A DNA stretch of 64,000 nt from JAIBJN01 sp963842305 (GTDB taxonomy: Bacteria > Actinomycetota > Thermoleophilia > Gaiellales > Gaiellaceae), in contig CAWJFW010000003.1 in the NCBI GenBank assembly GCA_963842305.1, positions 510,567 to 574,566 on the forward strand. Direction: 5' to 3'. Below, piece after piece: positions 25,096 to 32,568 of this stretch. Below the pieces are notes generated by a model. The model ran no database searches, was not told the origin of the DNA, and saw only the letters and a list, made by a program, of their open reading frames with translations. Position 1 is the stretch's first letter. Each line of letters opens with the position of its first letter. The translations under genes and the position numbers were made by a program.

Positions 25096-25743
25096 GTGGC
25101 CGACGATTGGCGCATCACTGTCGACTTCGACGACGAGGGTGACGGCACCCAGCTCGTCGAGTGGCTCGCGGCCCGTCACTTCGTCTCGGAGGAGCGGGAG
25201 CAGCTCGACGGCCGCATCGCCGTGAGCCGCGACGGCGCGTGTGTGTTCCTCTACGCCGACACGGAGGAGCTCGCCCGCGATGCCGACGGCATCGTGCGCG
25301 CCCTGCTCTCCTCGGAGCATCGTGAGGCGAGGATCGCGCTCGAGCGCTGGCACCCGGTCGAGCAGGACTGGAAGGACGCCGCCGTCCCGCTTCCCCAGAC
25401 GGAGGACGAGATCGAAGCCGAGCGCGACCGCCAGCAGGCCCACGAGGCGGCCGAGTCTCTGGAGAGCGGGCACGCCGAGTGGGAGGTGCGGGTCTCCCTT
25501 CCGAGCCGGGATGAGACCCACGAGCTGGCGGAGCGGCTCGAGTCCGAGGGGATCCCGGTCACGAGGCGTGCGACCTTCCTGCTCGTCGGCGCGGTTAATC
25601 AGGACGAAGCGACAGCCCTCGCAGAGCGGCTTCGCGCCGAAGCTCCCCAGGGCGCAACGGTCGAGGTCGAGCCCGGCGGCGCCATGGTCTGGGAGGTCAG
25701 CCCCCGGAACCCGTTCGCCGTCTTCGGCGGCCTCGGCGGCTGA
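25096..25743 (+). CDS. conserved hypothetical soluble protein
   Basis: 215 residues from GTG 25096. Two similar alpha/beta segments are visible, about 5-75 (WRITVDFDDEGDGTQLVEWL) and 140-205 (WEVRVSLPSRDETHELAERL), each a strand followed by an amphipathic helix, joined by a charged linker (EDEIEAERDRQQAHEAAE). This internal repeat suggests a tandem ferredoxin-like or SPOR-like fold. No signal peptide, membrane segment or catalytic motif. Function unknown. It ends just before the promoter of the small-ORF / rsgA unit. Confidence 0.65.
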   Translation: MADDWRITVDFDDEGDGTQLVEWLAARHFVSEEREQLDGRIAVSRDGACVFLYADTEELARDADGIVRALLSSEHREARIALERWHPVEQDWKDAAVPLPQTEDEIEAERDRQQAHEAAESLESGHAEWEVRVSLPSRDETHELAERLESEGIPVTRRATFLLVGAVNQDEATALAERLRAEAPQGATVEVEPGGAMVWEVSPRNPFAVFGGLGG

Positions 25744-25768
25744 CAGTGTCGCGCGCGTCGGCTAGGCT
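25741..25768 (+). promoter_or_regulatory. promoter for the small-ORF / rsgA transcript
   Basis: TGACAG (25741-25746), 16 nt, then TAGGCT (25763-25768) give reasonable -35 and -10 hexamers. Transcription would start near 25775, leaving about 30 nt before the ATG of the small ORF. The promoter begins in the stop codon of the previous gene. Confidence 0.45.
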
Positions 25769-25795
25769 GTCTCCGACCCGGTACCGCGACGAGAG

Positions 25796-25831
25796 GAGGT
25801 CGACAATGGAAGTTGCCAGTTTTTCGACCTC
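25796..25831 (+). promoter_or_regulatory. hairpin that pairs the Shine-Dalgarno of the small ORF
   Basis: GAGGTCGA (25796-25803) and TCGACCTC (25824-25831) are perfect 8-bp complements. The left arm contains most of the AGGAGGT ribosome-binding site and the ATG (25806) lies in the 20-nt loop. In RNA this would hide the Shine-Dalgarno, while a ribosome moving through the ORF would open it. This is the layout of a translational switch; the trigger is unknown. Confidence 0.5.
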
Positions 25832-25856
25832 GTGCGGTCCCGACGGCTTCTTCTAG
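25806..25856 (+). CDS. 16-residue peptide ORF with a perfect Shine-Dalgarno
   Basis: ATG to TAG encodes MEVASFSTSCGPDGFF. It is preceded by AGGAGGT (25794-25800) five bases before the ATG, the best Shine-Dalgarno in the window; most other genes here have weak or none. It lies in the leader of rsgA, 77 nt before the rsgA start. The single Cys and Phe-Phe end could fit an attenuation or arrest peptide, a small bioactive peptide, or a chance ORF. I recognise no family. Codon use alone cannot prove translation at this length. Confidence 0.4.
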   Translation: MEVASFSTSCGPDGFF

Positions 25857-25933
25857 CAGCCGAGCCTCCGAAGCCACGCTCGAGACCGCGCGAAACCGCG
25901 TTCTCAGCCCTTGCACGAGCAAAGGAGTCTCAG

Positions 25934-26989
25934 TTGTCGTTCGACCTGAATGCGCTCGGGTGGAGCCCGAGCCGAGAAGCAGAATTCAACGCGCACGCGG
26001 CCGGGCTCGCGCCTGCCCGCGTCGCGGCGCAGCATCGCGGCGCGTACGTCCTCTACGGTGAAGACGGCGAGCGGCCCGCCGAAATCGCGGGACGGCTCCG
26101 CCATGCCGCGCTCGTCCCGGGCGATCTGCCGGTGGTCGGCGACTGGGTGGCGGTCGAGGACGGGCCGGGCCCCTCCACGTCGATCATCCACCATGTCCTG
26201 ACGCGGTCGACCGTCTTCTCCCGGAGGGCCGCGGGCGAGGACGCCGAGCAGGTCGTCGCCGCGAACGTCGACGTCGTCTTCATCGTCAGCGCCTTCGGTG
26301 GCGACCTCAATCTCCGGCGCCTGGAGCGATATCTCGCCTCGGGCTGGGAGAGCGGCGCCGAGCCGGTGATCGTCCTCAACAAGAGCGACCTGGCCGAGGA
26401 TCCGGGGGCGGCTGCGGGTGAGGTCGAGGCCGTTGCCTTCGGCGTGCCGGTGCACGTCGTCAGCTGCCTCGACGGCGCGGGAATCGAGGCGCTCGAGCCG
26501 TACCTGACGGGCAATCGGACGGCGGCGCTGCTCGGATCGTCGGGCGTCGGCAAGTCCTCGCTTCTGAACCGGCTCCTGGGCTGGCAGCGCCAGCAGGTCC
26601 AGGCGACGCGTGACGACGGAAAGGGAAGGCATACGACGACCCACCGCGAGCTCGTGCCGCTCCGCGGCGGCGGGCTCGTCCTCGACACGCCCGGTATGCG
26701 CGAGCTCGGGCTCTGGGCCGCCGGAGCGGGCCTCGACGAGACGTTCGCCGACGTCGTCGACCTCGCGGCTACGTGCCGCTTCGCCGACTGCGCCCACGAG
26801 GCCGAGCCCGGCTGCGCAGTCCAGAGGGCACTCGCGGAGGGGCGCCTCACGGAAGAGCGCCTCGAGAGCTACAGAAAGCTCCAGCGCGAGCTGCAGTGGC
26901 AGGAGCTCAAATCCAATCCACGAGCGATGTCCGAGGCCCGCCGTGCGCGGCGGCGCTTCGCGCGCTCGCTGAGGAACAACACGTACTGA
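25934..26989 (+). CDS. rsgA: ribosome small-subunit biogenesis GTPase RsgA
   Basis: 351 residues. A circularly permuted GTPase that checks late 30S maturation. An N-terminal OB-fold is followed by the permuted G motifs: G4 NKSD at about 149-152, G1 GSSGVGKSS at 201-209, G3 DTPGM, and a C-terminal zinc knuckle (CRFADCAHEAEPGC). The TTG at 25934 is preferred because AAAGGAG (25921-25927) precedes it by 6 nt and the homology begins there; upstream in-frame codons overlap the small ORF and look non-coding. The protein is complete. Its leader carries the hairpin and small ORF described separately. Confidence 0.92.
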   Translation: MSFDLNALGWSPSREAEFNAHAAGLAPARVAAQHRGAYVLYGEDGERPAEIAGRLRHAALVPGDLPVVGDWVAVEDGPGPSTSIIHHVLTRSTVFSRRAAGEDAEQVVAANVDVVFIVSAFGGDLNLRRLERYLASGWESGAEPVIVLNKSDLAEDPGAAAGEVEAVAFGVPVHVVSCLDGAGIEALEPYLTGNRTAALLGSSGVGKSSLLNRLLGWQRQQVQATRDDGKGRHTTTHRELVPLRGGGLVLDTPGMRELGLWAAGAGLDETFADVVDLAATCRFADCAHEAEPGCAVQRALAEGRLTEERLESYRKLQRELQWQELKSNPRAMSEARRARRRFARSLRNNTY

Positions 26990-26994
26990 TCGCC

Positions 26995-28302
26995 GTGGAC
27001 CTCGGACGCACATTCGAGACCGGCCGCCTGTCCCGGGTGGGTATTCTCCGCCCGCTCCGGGTCAGGGACTTCGCGCTGCTCTGGGCCGGCGCGCTCGTCT
27101 CGCTGATCGGGGACGGGGTCTATGTCGTGGCGATTGCGTGGCAGGTGTACGAGCTCTCGGACTCGCCCACTGCGCTGTCGCTGGTCGGGCTCGCCTGGAC
27201 GCTTCCGCTCGGGCTGTTCGTCCTGGTCGGAGGTGTGGTCTCGGATCGGGTCGAACGCCGCCGCATCATGATCGCGGCCGACGTCGTCCGGGCCGGGGCT
27301 GCCGGAACGATCGCGGTGCTCTCCCTGACCGGTGCGCTCGAGCTCTGGCATCTGATCGCGCTCGCGGCGGTGTTCGGCTTCGGCGAGGCGTTCTTCGGCC
27401 CTGCGTTCACGTCGATCGTCCCCCAGATCGTCCCGCGCCACCTCTTGCTCCAGGCCAACTCGCTCGATCAGTTCATCCGGCCGTTCGGCTTCCTGCTCGT
27501 CGGCCCCGCGCTGGGCGGTTGGATCGTGGCCAGCTTCGGTCCCGGCGAGGCATTCCTTCTCGACGCCGTGACTTTTCTCGTCTCGGCGGCGGCTGTCTTC
27601 CTGATCAGGCACCGCGGGGCGGTCGAGCGGGAGATGGGCGAAGGCGGAACGTCCGTGCTGCGCGACCTGCGCGAGGGAGTCGCGTTCGTCCGGGCACACA
27701 CCTGGCTCTGGGCGACGCTTCTGGCCGCGGCCATGTTCCTGCTCGCGTACTGGGGTCCCGTCGAGGTGCTCGTCCCGTACCGCGTTCGCAACGAGCTCGG
27801 CGGCACGGCCGGTGACTTCGGTCTCGTGCTCGCCTTCGGCGGCCTCGGCTCGCTTCTGGCCGCCCTGATCCTCGGCCAGCGGGGCCTCCCCCGCCGCCAC
27901 ATCACGTTCATGTACTGCGCGTGGACGATCGGCTCGCTCGCGCTCGTGGGCTTCGGGCTCGCTGGCACCGTCTGGCAGCTGCAGGCGATCAGCCTGCTCG
28001 AGGGGCTGTTCTTCACGGCCGGGATGGTGGTCTGGGGGACGCTCCTGCAGACGCTCGTGCCGGGCGAGTTGCTCGGGCGCGTGACGAGCCTCGACTGGTT
28101 CATCGCCACCAGCCTGGTCCCGATCTCCTTCGCCCTCACCGGCCCCGTTTCAGCGGGCCTCGGTGCCCAGACGACGCTGGTCGTGGGCGGAATCGTCGCT
28201 GCGGTTGCGACGATCGTCTTCCTCTTCGTGCCCGGGGTGCGCGACACCGAGCGGGACGACAGCCTGCGCGACGTCCGGGCGTCCGTGTCCCGAAGCGGTT
28301 AG
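26995..28302 (+). CDS. MFS transporter (MFS_3 / enterobactin-exporter-like)
   Basis: 435 residues, twelve predicted membrane helices. The MFS loop GGVVSDRVERRRIMIAADVVRAGAAG lies near residue 80, and the LLQANSLDQFIRPFGFLLVGPALGG stretch is typical of the MFS_3 group that exports siderophores, macrolides or other small molecules. Substrate unknown. Start GTG 26995, 5 nt after rsgA, so probably co-transcribed. Its stop overlaps that of the convergent small exported-protein gene by 4 nt. Confidence 0.82.
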   Translation: MDLGRTFETGRLSRVGILRPLRVRDFALLWAGALVSLIGDGVYVVAIAWQVYELSDSPTALSLVGLAWTLPLGLFVLVGGVVSDRVERRRIMIAADVVRAGAAGTIAVLSLTGALELWHLIALAAVFGFGEAFFGPAFTSIVPQIVPRHLLLQANSLDQFIRPFGFLLVGPALGGWIVASFGPGEAFLLDAVTFLVSAAAVFLIRHRGAVEREMGEGGTSVLRDLREGVAFVRAHTWLWATLLAAAMFLLAYWGPVEVLVPYRVRNELGGTAGDFGLVLAFGGLGSLLAALILGQRGLPRRHITFMYCAWTIGSLALVGFGLAGTVWQLQAISLLEGLFFTAGMVVWGTLLQTLVPGELLGRVTSLDWFIATSLVPISFALTGPVSAGLGAQTTLVVGGIVAAVATIVFLFVPGVRDTERDDSLRDVRASVSRSG

Positions 28303-28634
28303 CAGGGGCCGGGCTGCGCCGTGCCCGAGCCTGGGCTCGTCAGGTGGCGGACGGTCGCCCCGGTCCCGGTCTGGAGGCAGTAGGAGACGGCGTCTGCGCT
28401 CACGAGCGTGACGCCGGGCGGCACGGTTGCGCCCGCATAGGTTCCGTTCGCGGCGAAGGACGATTCGACACCGGTGCGTGCCACGAGCAGCGTCGCGTCT
28501 GCAGCGGCTTCGATCGCGGCGTCCTGAACGGCGGCTCCGGAGGGGGAGGCCACCTCCTTCGTCGACTGCGTGTAGAGATAGCCGCCGACGGCGAGGACTG
28601 CGAGGAGCGAGATCAGGGCGAAGGAGCGGGCCAT
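28299..28634 (-). CDS. small exported or membrane-anchored protein, pilin-like composition
   Basis: 111 residues from ATG 28634. One N-terminal hydrophobic segment (FALISLLAVLAVGGYLYT) acts as signal anchor. The Ala/Thr/Gly-rich external part holds a pattern common in actinobacterial pilin-like proteins (AANGTYAGATVPPGVTL) and two cysteines (SYCLQ and the C-terminal PGPC) that could form a disulfide. The classic prepilin peptidase motif (G-F-T-L-x-E) is absent, so it is not a standard type IV pilin. Upstream in-frame codons to 28700 have no hydrophobic sense. Function unknown. Confidence 0.5.
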   Translation of the reverse strand: MARSFALISLLAVLAVGGYLYTQSTKEVASPSGAAVQDAAIEAAADATLLVARTGVESSFAANGTYAGATVPPGVTLVSADAVSYCLQTGTGATVRHLTSPGSGTAQPGPC

Positions 28635-29108
28635 GGCGTCGATATCGACACGGGCACGGCAGCCCTTGACCCAGATGACCCTTCGGGACAACACCGCCAC
28701 CCGAAGAACGTCGCCGGAGGCTTAGACCTCGGCTTCAACCTCAAGCGGAGCTCCGCACCCACTGCACTCGCCCGACGGCGTCCAGGCGGCCGACCACACT
28801 ATCTGTTGGCCACCGGCTGCTGCTGCGGGTACGTCCGCCCATCCGAGACCGAACAGTCACGCCAAAGGATTCGCGGAGGCTGTGCCATTAGCTGAACCTT
28901 GAATCTTAGGCCGAGCTACGAGCGGTGTCGTCGCCCGCTAGGGGGTTTTCTCGCCACTAAGAAGGGCCGGAGCGAGCGACCAAATGGTGACCTAGGACTA
29001 CCCTGACTCACGCCCCGGCAGCCGCGCCGCGACGGCCCACGCTCCAATTCGATCATAAGGAGAGCAAATGTGTGAAATTAGGAGAAGCAGTGGTATAGTC
29101 GGAGCGTC
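28635..29108. other. 474-nt intergenic region with an AT-rich 3' end
   Basis: No plausible protein is seen in either strand. The stretch is less GC-rich than its surroundings, and 29041-29100 is strongly AT-rich for this genome. It holds the flavoprotein promoter (29071-29099), a short AGCGG/CCGCT hairpin (28921-28940) followed by GGGGGTTTTC, and ACCA-AA-TGGT (28979-28988). I looked for tRNA T-loops and riboswitch cores and found none I can defend. Confidence 0.4.
29071..29099 (+). promoter_or_regulatory. promoter of the flavoprotein-fumarase-sulfur operon
   Basis: TGTGAA (29071-29076), 17 nt, TATAGT (29094-29099). The -10 is strong; the -35 is partial. Transcription would start about 3-5 nt before the ATG at 29109, giving a nearly leaderless message. 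A CGGAG just before the ATG could also serve as a weak ribosome-binding site if transcription starts earlier. Confidence 0.45.
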
Positions 29109-30302
29109 ATGGGCGAGCCCATCTCCGTCGACGTGCTCGTGGTCGGAAGCGGAGCCTCCGGGCTCGCAGCCGCGGTCTCTGCGGAGCGCGCGGGTGCCCG
29201 GGTCGCCCTCGCCACCAAACGCTCCATCCAGTCCTGCAACTCGGCAAAGGCGCAGGGCGGCATCCAGGCCGCTTTCGGCAAGGACGACTCCCCGGAGCAG
29301 CACGCCGAGGACGTCTGGCGCAGCTCGCACGAGACGGCGAACATGGATCTCGTCAAGGTCCTGACGTCGGAGGCCCCGGACGCGATTCGCTGGCTCGAGG
29401 AGGAAGGCGTCGAGTTCACCCGGTCGAATGGCGGCTACCGCCTCGCGCGCTGTGGCGGCGCGAGCCGGAAACGCCTGCTGCAGGTCGGCGACCGCACCGG
29501 TCTCGCGATCACGACGGCGCTGCGGGCGTCCGTTGAAGCCTCGAGCGCGGTCGCGCTGCCGAAGTCGCCCCTCGCCGGGTTGGAAGCGGGTGAAAACGGC
29601 TGGCGAGCGCAGTGCGGCGAGCACGTGGTCGAAGCCGGCGCGGTCGTCCTCGCTGCCGGTGGACGGTGCTTCCGTGAAGCGGAGGAGCGCGGCGAACTCA
29701 CCACCAACCACCCCGGGGCAACCGGCGAGGTGACGGAGATCGCGCTCGGCGTGGGCGCCCAGACGCGCGACCTGGACGCGCTCCAGTACCACCCGAACGG
29801 CGGCGCCTGGCCGGAGAGCACGCAGGGATACTCGATCCCCGAGACCACCCGCGCCTACGGCGCCGTGCTGCTGAATGCGGACGGCGAGGAGTTCACCGAC
29901 TCGCTCGGCCCCCGCGACGAGGTCTCCCAGGCGATCTTCGACGAGGTCGAGAAGGGCTTCGGGGTCGAGACCGAGGACGGCAGGCCGGCCGTCTGGCTCG
30001 ACACGACTCGGATCGCGCCGGCGGACGCCGACGTGTCGCTTCCATACATGCTTCGCCGCTACCGCGCCGCCGGGATCGATCCTCTCTCGGAGCCGATCCT
30101 CACGTATCCGGTGCTCCACTACCAAAACGGCGGGCTCACGATCGACGAGCACGGCGAGACGACCGTCGAGGGGCTGTTCGCCTGCGGCGAGATCGCCGGC
30201 GGCACGCACGGGCGCAACCGGATGATGGGCAACTCGCTGCTCGAATGCTGCGTCTTCGGCCGGCGGGCCGGGAAGGCCGCCGCGGAGAAGGCGAAGAGCT
30301 GA
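29109..30302 (+). CDS. SdhA/fumarate-reductase-like FAD flavoprotein (short form)
   Basis: 397 residues. FAD-dependent succinate dehydrogenase / fumarate reductase / L-aspartate oxidase superfamily. Seen: VDVLVVGSGASGLAAAV dinucleotide loop, CNSAKAQGGIQAAFG (Asn replaces the His that carries covalent FAD in SdhA), QYHPNGGAWPES and RDEVSQAI with catalytic residues, and the C-terminal HYQNGGLTIDEHG plus GTHGRNRMMGNSLLE. It is about 150 residues shorter than SdhA or NadB, lacking the C-terminal helical domain, and no iron-sulfur or membrane subunit is adjacent. With fumarase next to it, interconversion of succinate and fumarate, or oxidation of a related C4 or sulfonated acid, is likely. Confidence 0.75.
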   Translation: MGEPISVDVLVVGSGASGLAAAVSAERAGARVALATKRSIQSCNSAKAQGGIQAAFGKDDSPEQHAEDVWRSSHETANMDLVKVLTSEAPDAIRWLEEEGVEFTRSNGGYRLARCGGASRKRLLQVGDRTGLAITTALRASVEASSAVALPKSPLAGLEAGENGWRAQCGEHVVEAGAVVLAAGGRCFREAEERGELTTNHPGATGEVTEIALGVGAQTRDLDALQYHPNGGAWPESTQGYSIPETTRAYGAVLLNADGEEFTDSLGPRDEVSQAIFDEVEKGFGVETEDGRPAVWLDTTRIAPADADVSLPYMLRRYRAAGIDPLSEPILTYPVLHYQNGGLTIDEHGETTVEGLFACGEIAGGTHGRNRMMGNSLLECCVFGRRAGKAAAEKAKS

Positions 30303-31195
30303 TGGCCGTCGCCACGGACCTCCAGAAGGTCGTCGAGGACGCCGCCGCGCACCTCTACGTGTGGGCGCTCAAGGACATTCCGCAGGACCTGCGCGACGCG
30401 CTCGCCGAGGCGGCGGGGACGGAGACCTCGGTGCCCGGCCAGCGGGTCCTCCAGACGATCTTGCGGAACATCGAGGTCGCCGAGGAAGAGCGCAATCTGG
30501 TCTGCCAGGACACCGGGATCGCGGTCTACTACTGTCGGGTCGGCGAGCACTTCCCGCTCCATCCGGCGCGGATCTACGAGGCGCTGTACGACGGCACCGA
30601 GCGCGCGACGGTCGAGCACCCGCTGCGCTCGAACACGGTGCACACGCTCACGCGCGAGAACACTGGCCAGAACGTGGGCTACCGGGTTCCCATCGTCCAC
30701 TGGGACTTCGTTCCCGACTGGGACGGGCTCGACGTCAAGTGCGTCCCCAAGGGCTCGGGCTCCGAGAACATGAGCTTCCTGAAGATGTGCGTGCCGGCCG
30801 ACGGCGTGGCCGGCATCAAGCGCTTCGTGCTCGACTCGATCGTGGGCGCCGGCGGCAAGCCATGCCCTCCGGGGATCGTCGGGGTCGGCATCGGCGGCTC
30901 GGCCGACTACGCGATGCACCTCGCCAAGGAGGCCATTGCCAGGCCGGTCGGCACTCGAAACCCCGATCCGCTCGTCGCGCAACTCGAGGACGAGCTCAAG
31001 GAGCTCCTGAACCAGACGGGCATCGGCCCGATGGGCCTGGGCGGCGACGTCACCGTCCTCCAGTGCCATGTCGAGCACGCCGACACGCACATGACCCTGA
31101 ACCCCGTCGCCGTCAACTACCAGTGCTGGGCGGCGCGGCGCGCCACGGCGCACGTCACCTCCTCCGGCACGGTCGACTACGACCGGGAGGCCTAA
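30302..31195 (+). CDS. class I fumarate hydratase / tartrate dehydratase-type, alpha subunit
   Basis: 297 residues. The alpha subunit of the two-subunit [4Fe-4S] hydro-lyases holds the cluster. CQDTGIAVYY near residue 68, GSGSENMSFLKMCVPADG and GAGGKPCPPGIVGVGIGGSADYAM give the cluster cysteines and the signature loop; a third ligand is probably in NYQCWAARR. The reaction is reversible hydration of fumarate to malate, but this family also includes tartrate and other dehydratases, so the substrate is not certain. ATG 30302 overlaps the flavoprotein stop (TGATG). Confidence 0.87.
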   Translation: MAVATDLQKVVEDAAAHLYVWALKDIPQDLRDALAEAAGTETSVPGQRVLQTILRNIEVAEEERNLVCQDTGIAVYYCRVGEHFPLHPARIYEALYDGTERATVEHPLRSNTVHTLTRENTGQNVGYRVPIVHWDFVPDWDGLDVKCVPKGSGSENMSFLKMCVPADGVAGIKRFVLDSIVGAGGKPCPPGIVGVGIGGSADYAMHLAKEAIARPVGTRNPDPLVAQLEDELKELLNQTGIGPMGLGGDVTVLQCHVEHADTHMTLNPVAVNYQCWAARRATAHVTSSGTVDYDREA

Positions 31196-31199
31196 GGGC

Positions 31200-31784
31200 A
31201 TGGCCGAGCATCGTCTCTCGTTCCCCGCGTCCGAAGAGGTCGTGCGCGAGCTCCGGGCGGGCGATTCCGTGCAGGTCGACGGGCACGTCATCGGCATTCG
31301 CGACCGAACGCAGATCCGCATCTTCGACGAGGGGGTCGAGCCGCCCCTCGACCTGAACGGCGCCTTTCTCCTCCACACGGCGCCGAACGTCCGCAAGGTC
31401 GGCGAAGGCGCCTACGAGAAGCTCTGCATCGGCACGACCACGAGCGCGCGCATGGTGCGGTTCACCGAGCCGCTGGGGCGCGAGTACGGCGTCCGCGCGA
31501 TCTGCGGCAAGGGTGGGCTGCCCGACGAGGCGATCGAGCCGATGCAGCGGCTCGGGATGGTCTACTTCGCCATCGTCGGCGGCGCTGCGGCGCTCGAGAC
31601 GACCCAGATCGAAGAGATCGAGGAGGTCTACTGGGAGGAGCTCATGCCCGAGTGCCTCTGGAAGTTCCGGGTCAAGGACTTCGGCCCGCTGACGGTCGCG
31701 ATCGACTCACACGGAACCTCGCTCTACCACGACGTCCAGGAATCGGCCCGAAAGAAGCTGGAGGCGCTGTATGAACGACTTTAG
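31200..31784 (+). CDS. class I fumarate hydratase / tartrate dehydratase-type, beta subunit
   Basis: 194 residues. The beta subunit swivel domain: RELRAGDSVQVDGHVIGIRDRTQIRIFDEG at the start (counterpart of the LxxGDxVxLxGxVxxxRDxAH motif), NGAFLLHTAPNV, GTTTSARMVRF and CGKGGLPDEAIE. It closes over the alpha subunit's cluster to form the active site. It begins 4 nt after the alpha gene and its last 14 nt overlap the ComA-like gene, so the same transcript carries central-carbon and sulfur genes. Confidence 0.87.
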   Translation: MAEHRLSFPASEEVVRELRAGDSVQVDGHVIGIRDRTQIRIFDEGVEPPLDLNGAFLLHTAPNVRKVGEGAYEKLCIGTTTSARMVRFTEPLGREYGVRAICGKGGLPDEAIEPMQRLGMVYFAIVGGAAALETTQIEEIEEVYWEELMPECLWKFRVKDFGPLTVAIDSHGTSLYHDVQESARKKLEALYERL

Positions 31785-32568
31785 GCCCGACCACTTCCTC
31801 GACGTGCCCACGCGCTCGCCGAAGCCGCGGGTGAAGGGGCTCACCCACGTCATCGACAAGGGAATGAGTCTGCCGGAGATCGAAGGCCTCTTCGACACGG
31901 CGGGCGAATACGTGGACATCGTCAAGCTCGGCTGGGGCACGTCCTACGTGACGAACAACCTCGAGAAGAAGATCGCCCTCTATCGCTCGTTCGAGACCCC
32001 GGTCGTGTGCGGCGGGACACTCTTCGAGGCCGTCATCGCCCGCGGAAAGCTCGACGAGTACAAGAGCTGGCTCGCGGCCAACCGCCTCGCCCACGTCGAG
32101 GTCTCCGACGGGACGATCGACCTCCCGCGCGAGCGCAAGGTCGAGCTCATCGCCGAGCTTGCCCAGGACTTCGTCGTCCTCTCCGAGGTCGGCTCGAAGG
32201 ACGCGGAGGTCGTCTTCGCTCCGTACCAGTGGGTCGAATGGATTCGGGAGGATCTCGACGCAGGCGCGTGGAAAGTGATCGCGGAAGGGCGGGAAAGCGG
32301 TACAGCCGGCATCTACCGGCCCTCGGGCGACATGCGCACAGGTCTGATCGACGAGATCGTCCACGAGGTCGACGTCGACGACGTCGTCTTCGAGGCGCCC
32401 GGGACCCCCGCCCAGGCCTGGTTCGTCCAGAAGTTCGGGCCCGAGGTCAACCTCGGCAACGTTCCGCCGGACGAGGTCATCCCGCTCGAGACGCTCCGCC
32501 TCGGGCTTCGCTCCGACACGTTGAGGGAGGTGCTGCTCGGTGATCAGCCCGCGACTGTCGCAGACTGA
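31771..32568 (+). CDS. comA: phosphosulfolactate synthase ComA family
   Basis: 265 residues. ComA adds sulfite to phosphoenolpyruvate to make (2R)-phospho-3-sulfolactate, the entry to coenzyme M and sulfolactate synthesis. The family pattern is clear: GLTHVIDKGMSLPEIEG, VDIVKLGWGTSYV, TPVVCGGTLFEAVIARGKLDEY, HVEVSDGTIDLP, LSEVGSKD and VIAEGRESGTAGIYR. It overlaps the fumarase beta gene by 14 nt and cysH, whose product yields sulfite or leads to it, by 29 nt. Coenzyme M in this organism is not established. A sulfolactate-derived metabolite or sulfonated glycan substituent is an alternative use. Confidence 0.85.
   Translation: MNDFRPDHFLDVPTRSPKPRVKGLTHVIDKGMSLPEIEGLFDTAGEYVDIVKLGWGTSYVTNNLEKKIALYRSFETPVVCGGTLFEAVIARGKLDEYKSWLAANRLAHVEVSDGTIDLPRERKVELIAELAQDFVVLSEVGSKDAEVVFAPYQWVEWIREDLDAGAWKVIAEGRESGTAGIYRPSGDMRTGLIDEIVHEVDVDDVVFEAPGTPAQAWFVQKFGPEVNLGNVPPDEVIPLETLRLGLRSDTLREVLLGDQPATVAD

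Noticed and set aside
28845..28920. Possible c-di-GMP (GEMM) riboswitch, from CACGCCAAAGG
   Set aside because: Only the first few bases resemble the GEMM core. The second conserved block and tetraloop receptor are missing on both strands.
29068..29364. ATG at 29068 behind AAGGAG, reading into the flavoprotein gene in another frame
   Set aside because: Despite the good ribosome-binding site, the frame is a shadow of the FAD-binding domain, with Arg/Ser-rich nonsense and no family match. The AT-rich promoter explains the sequence.
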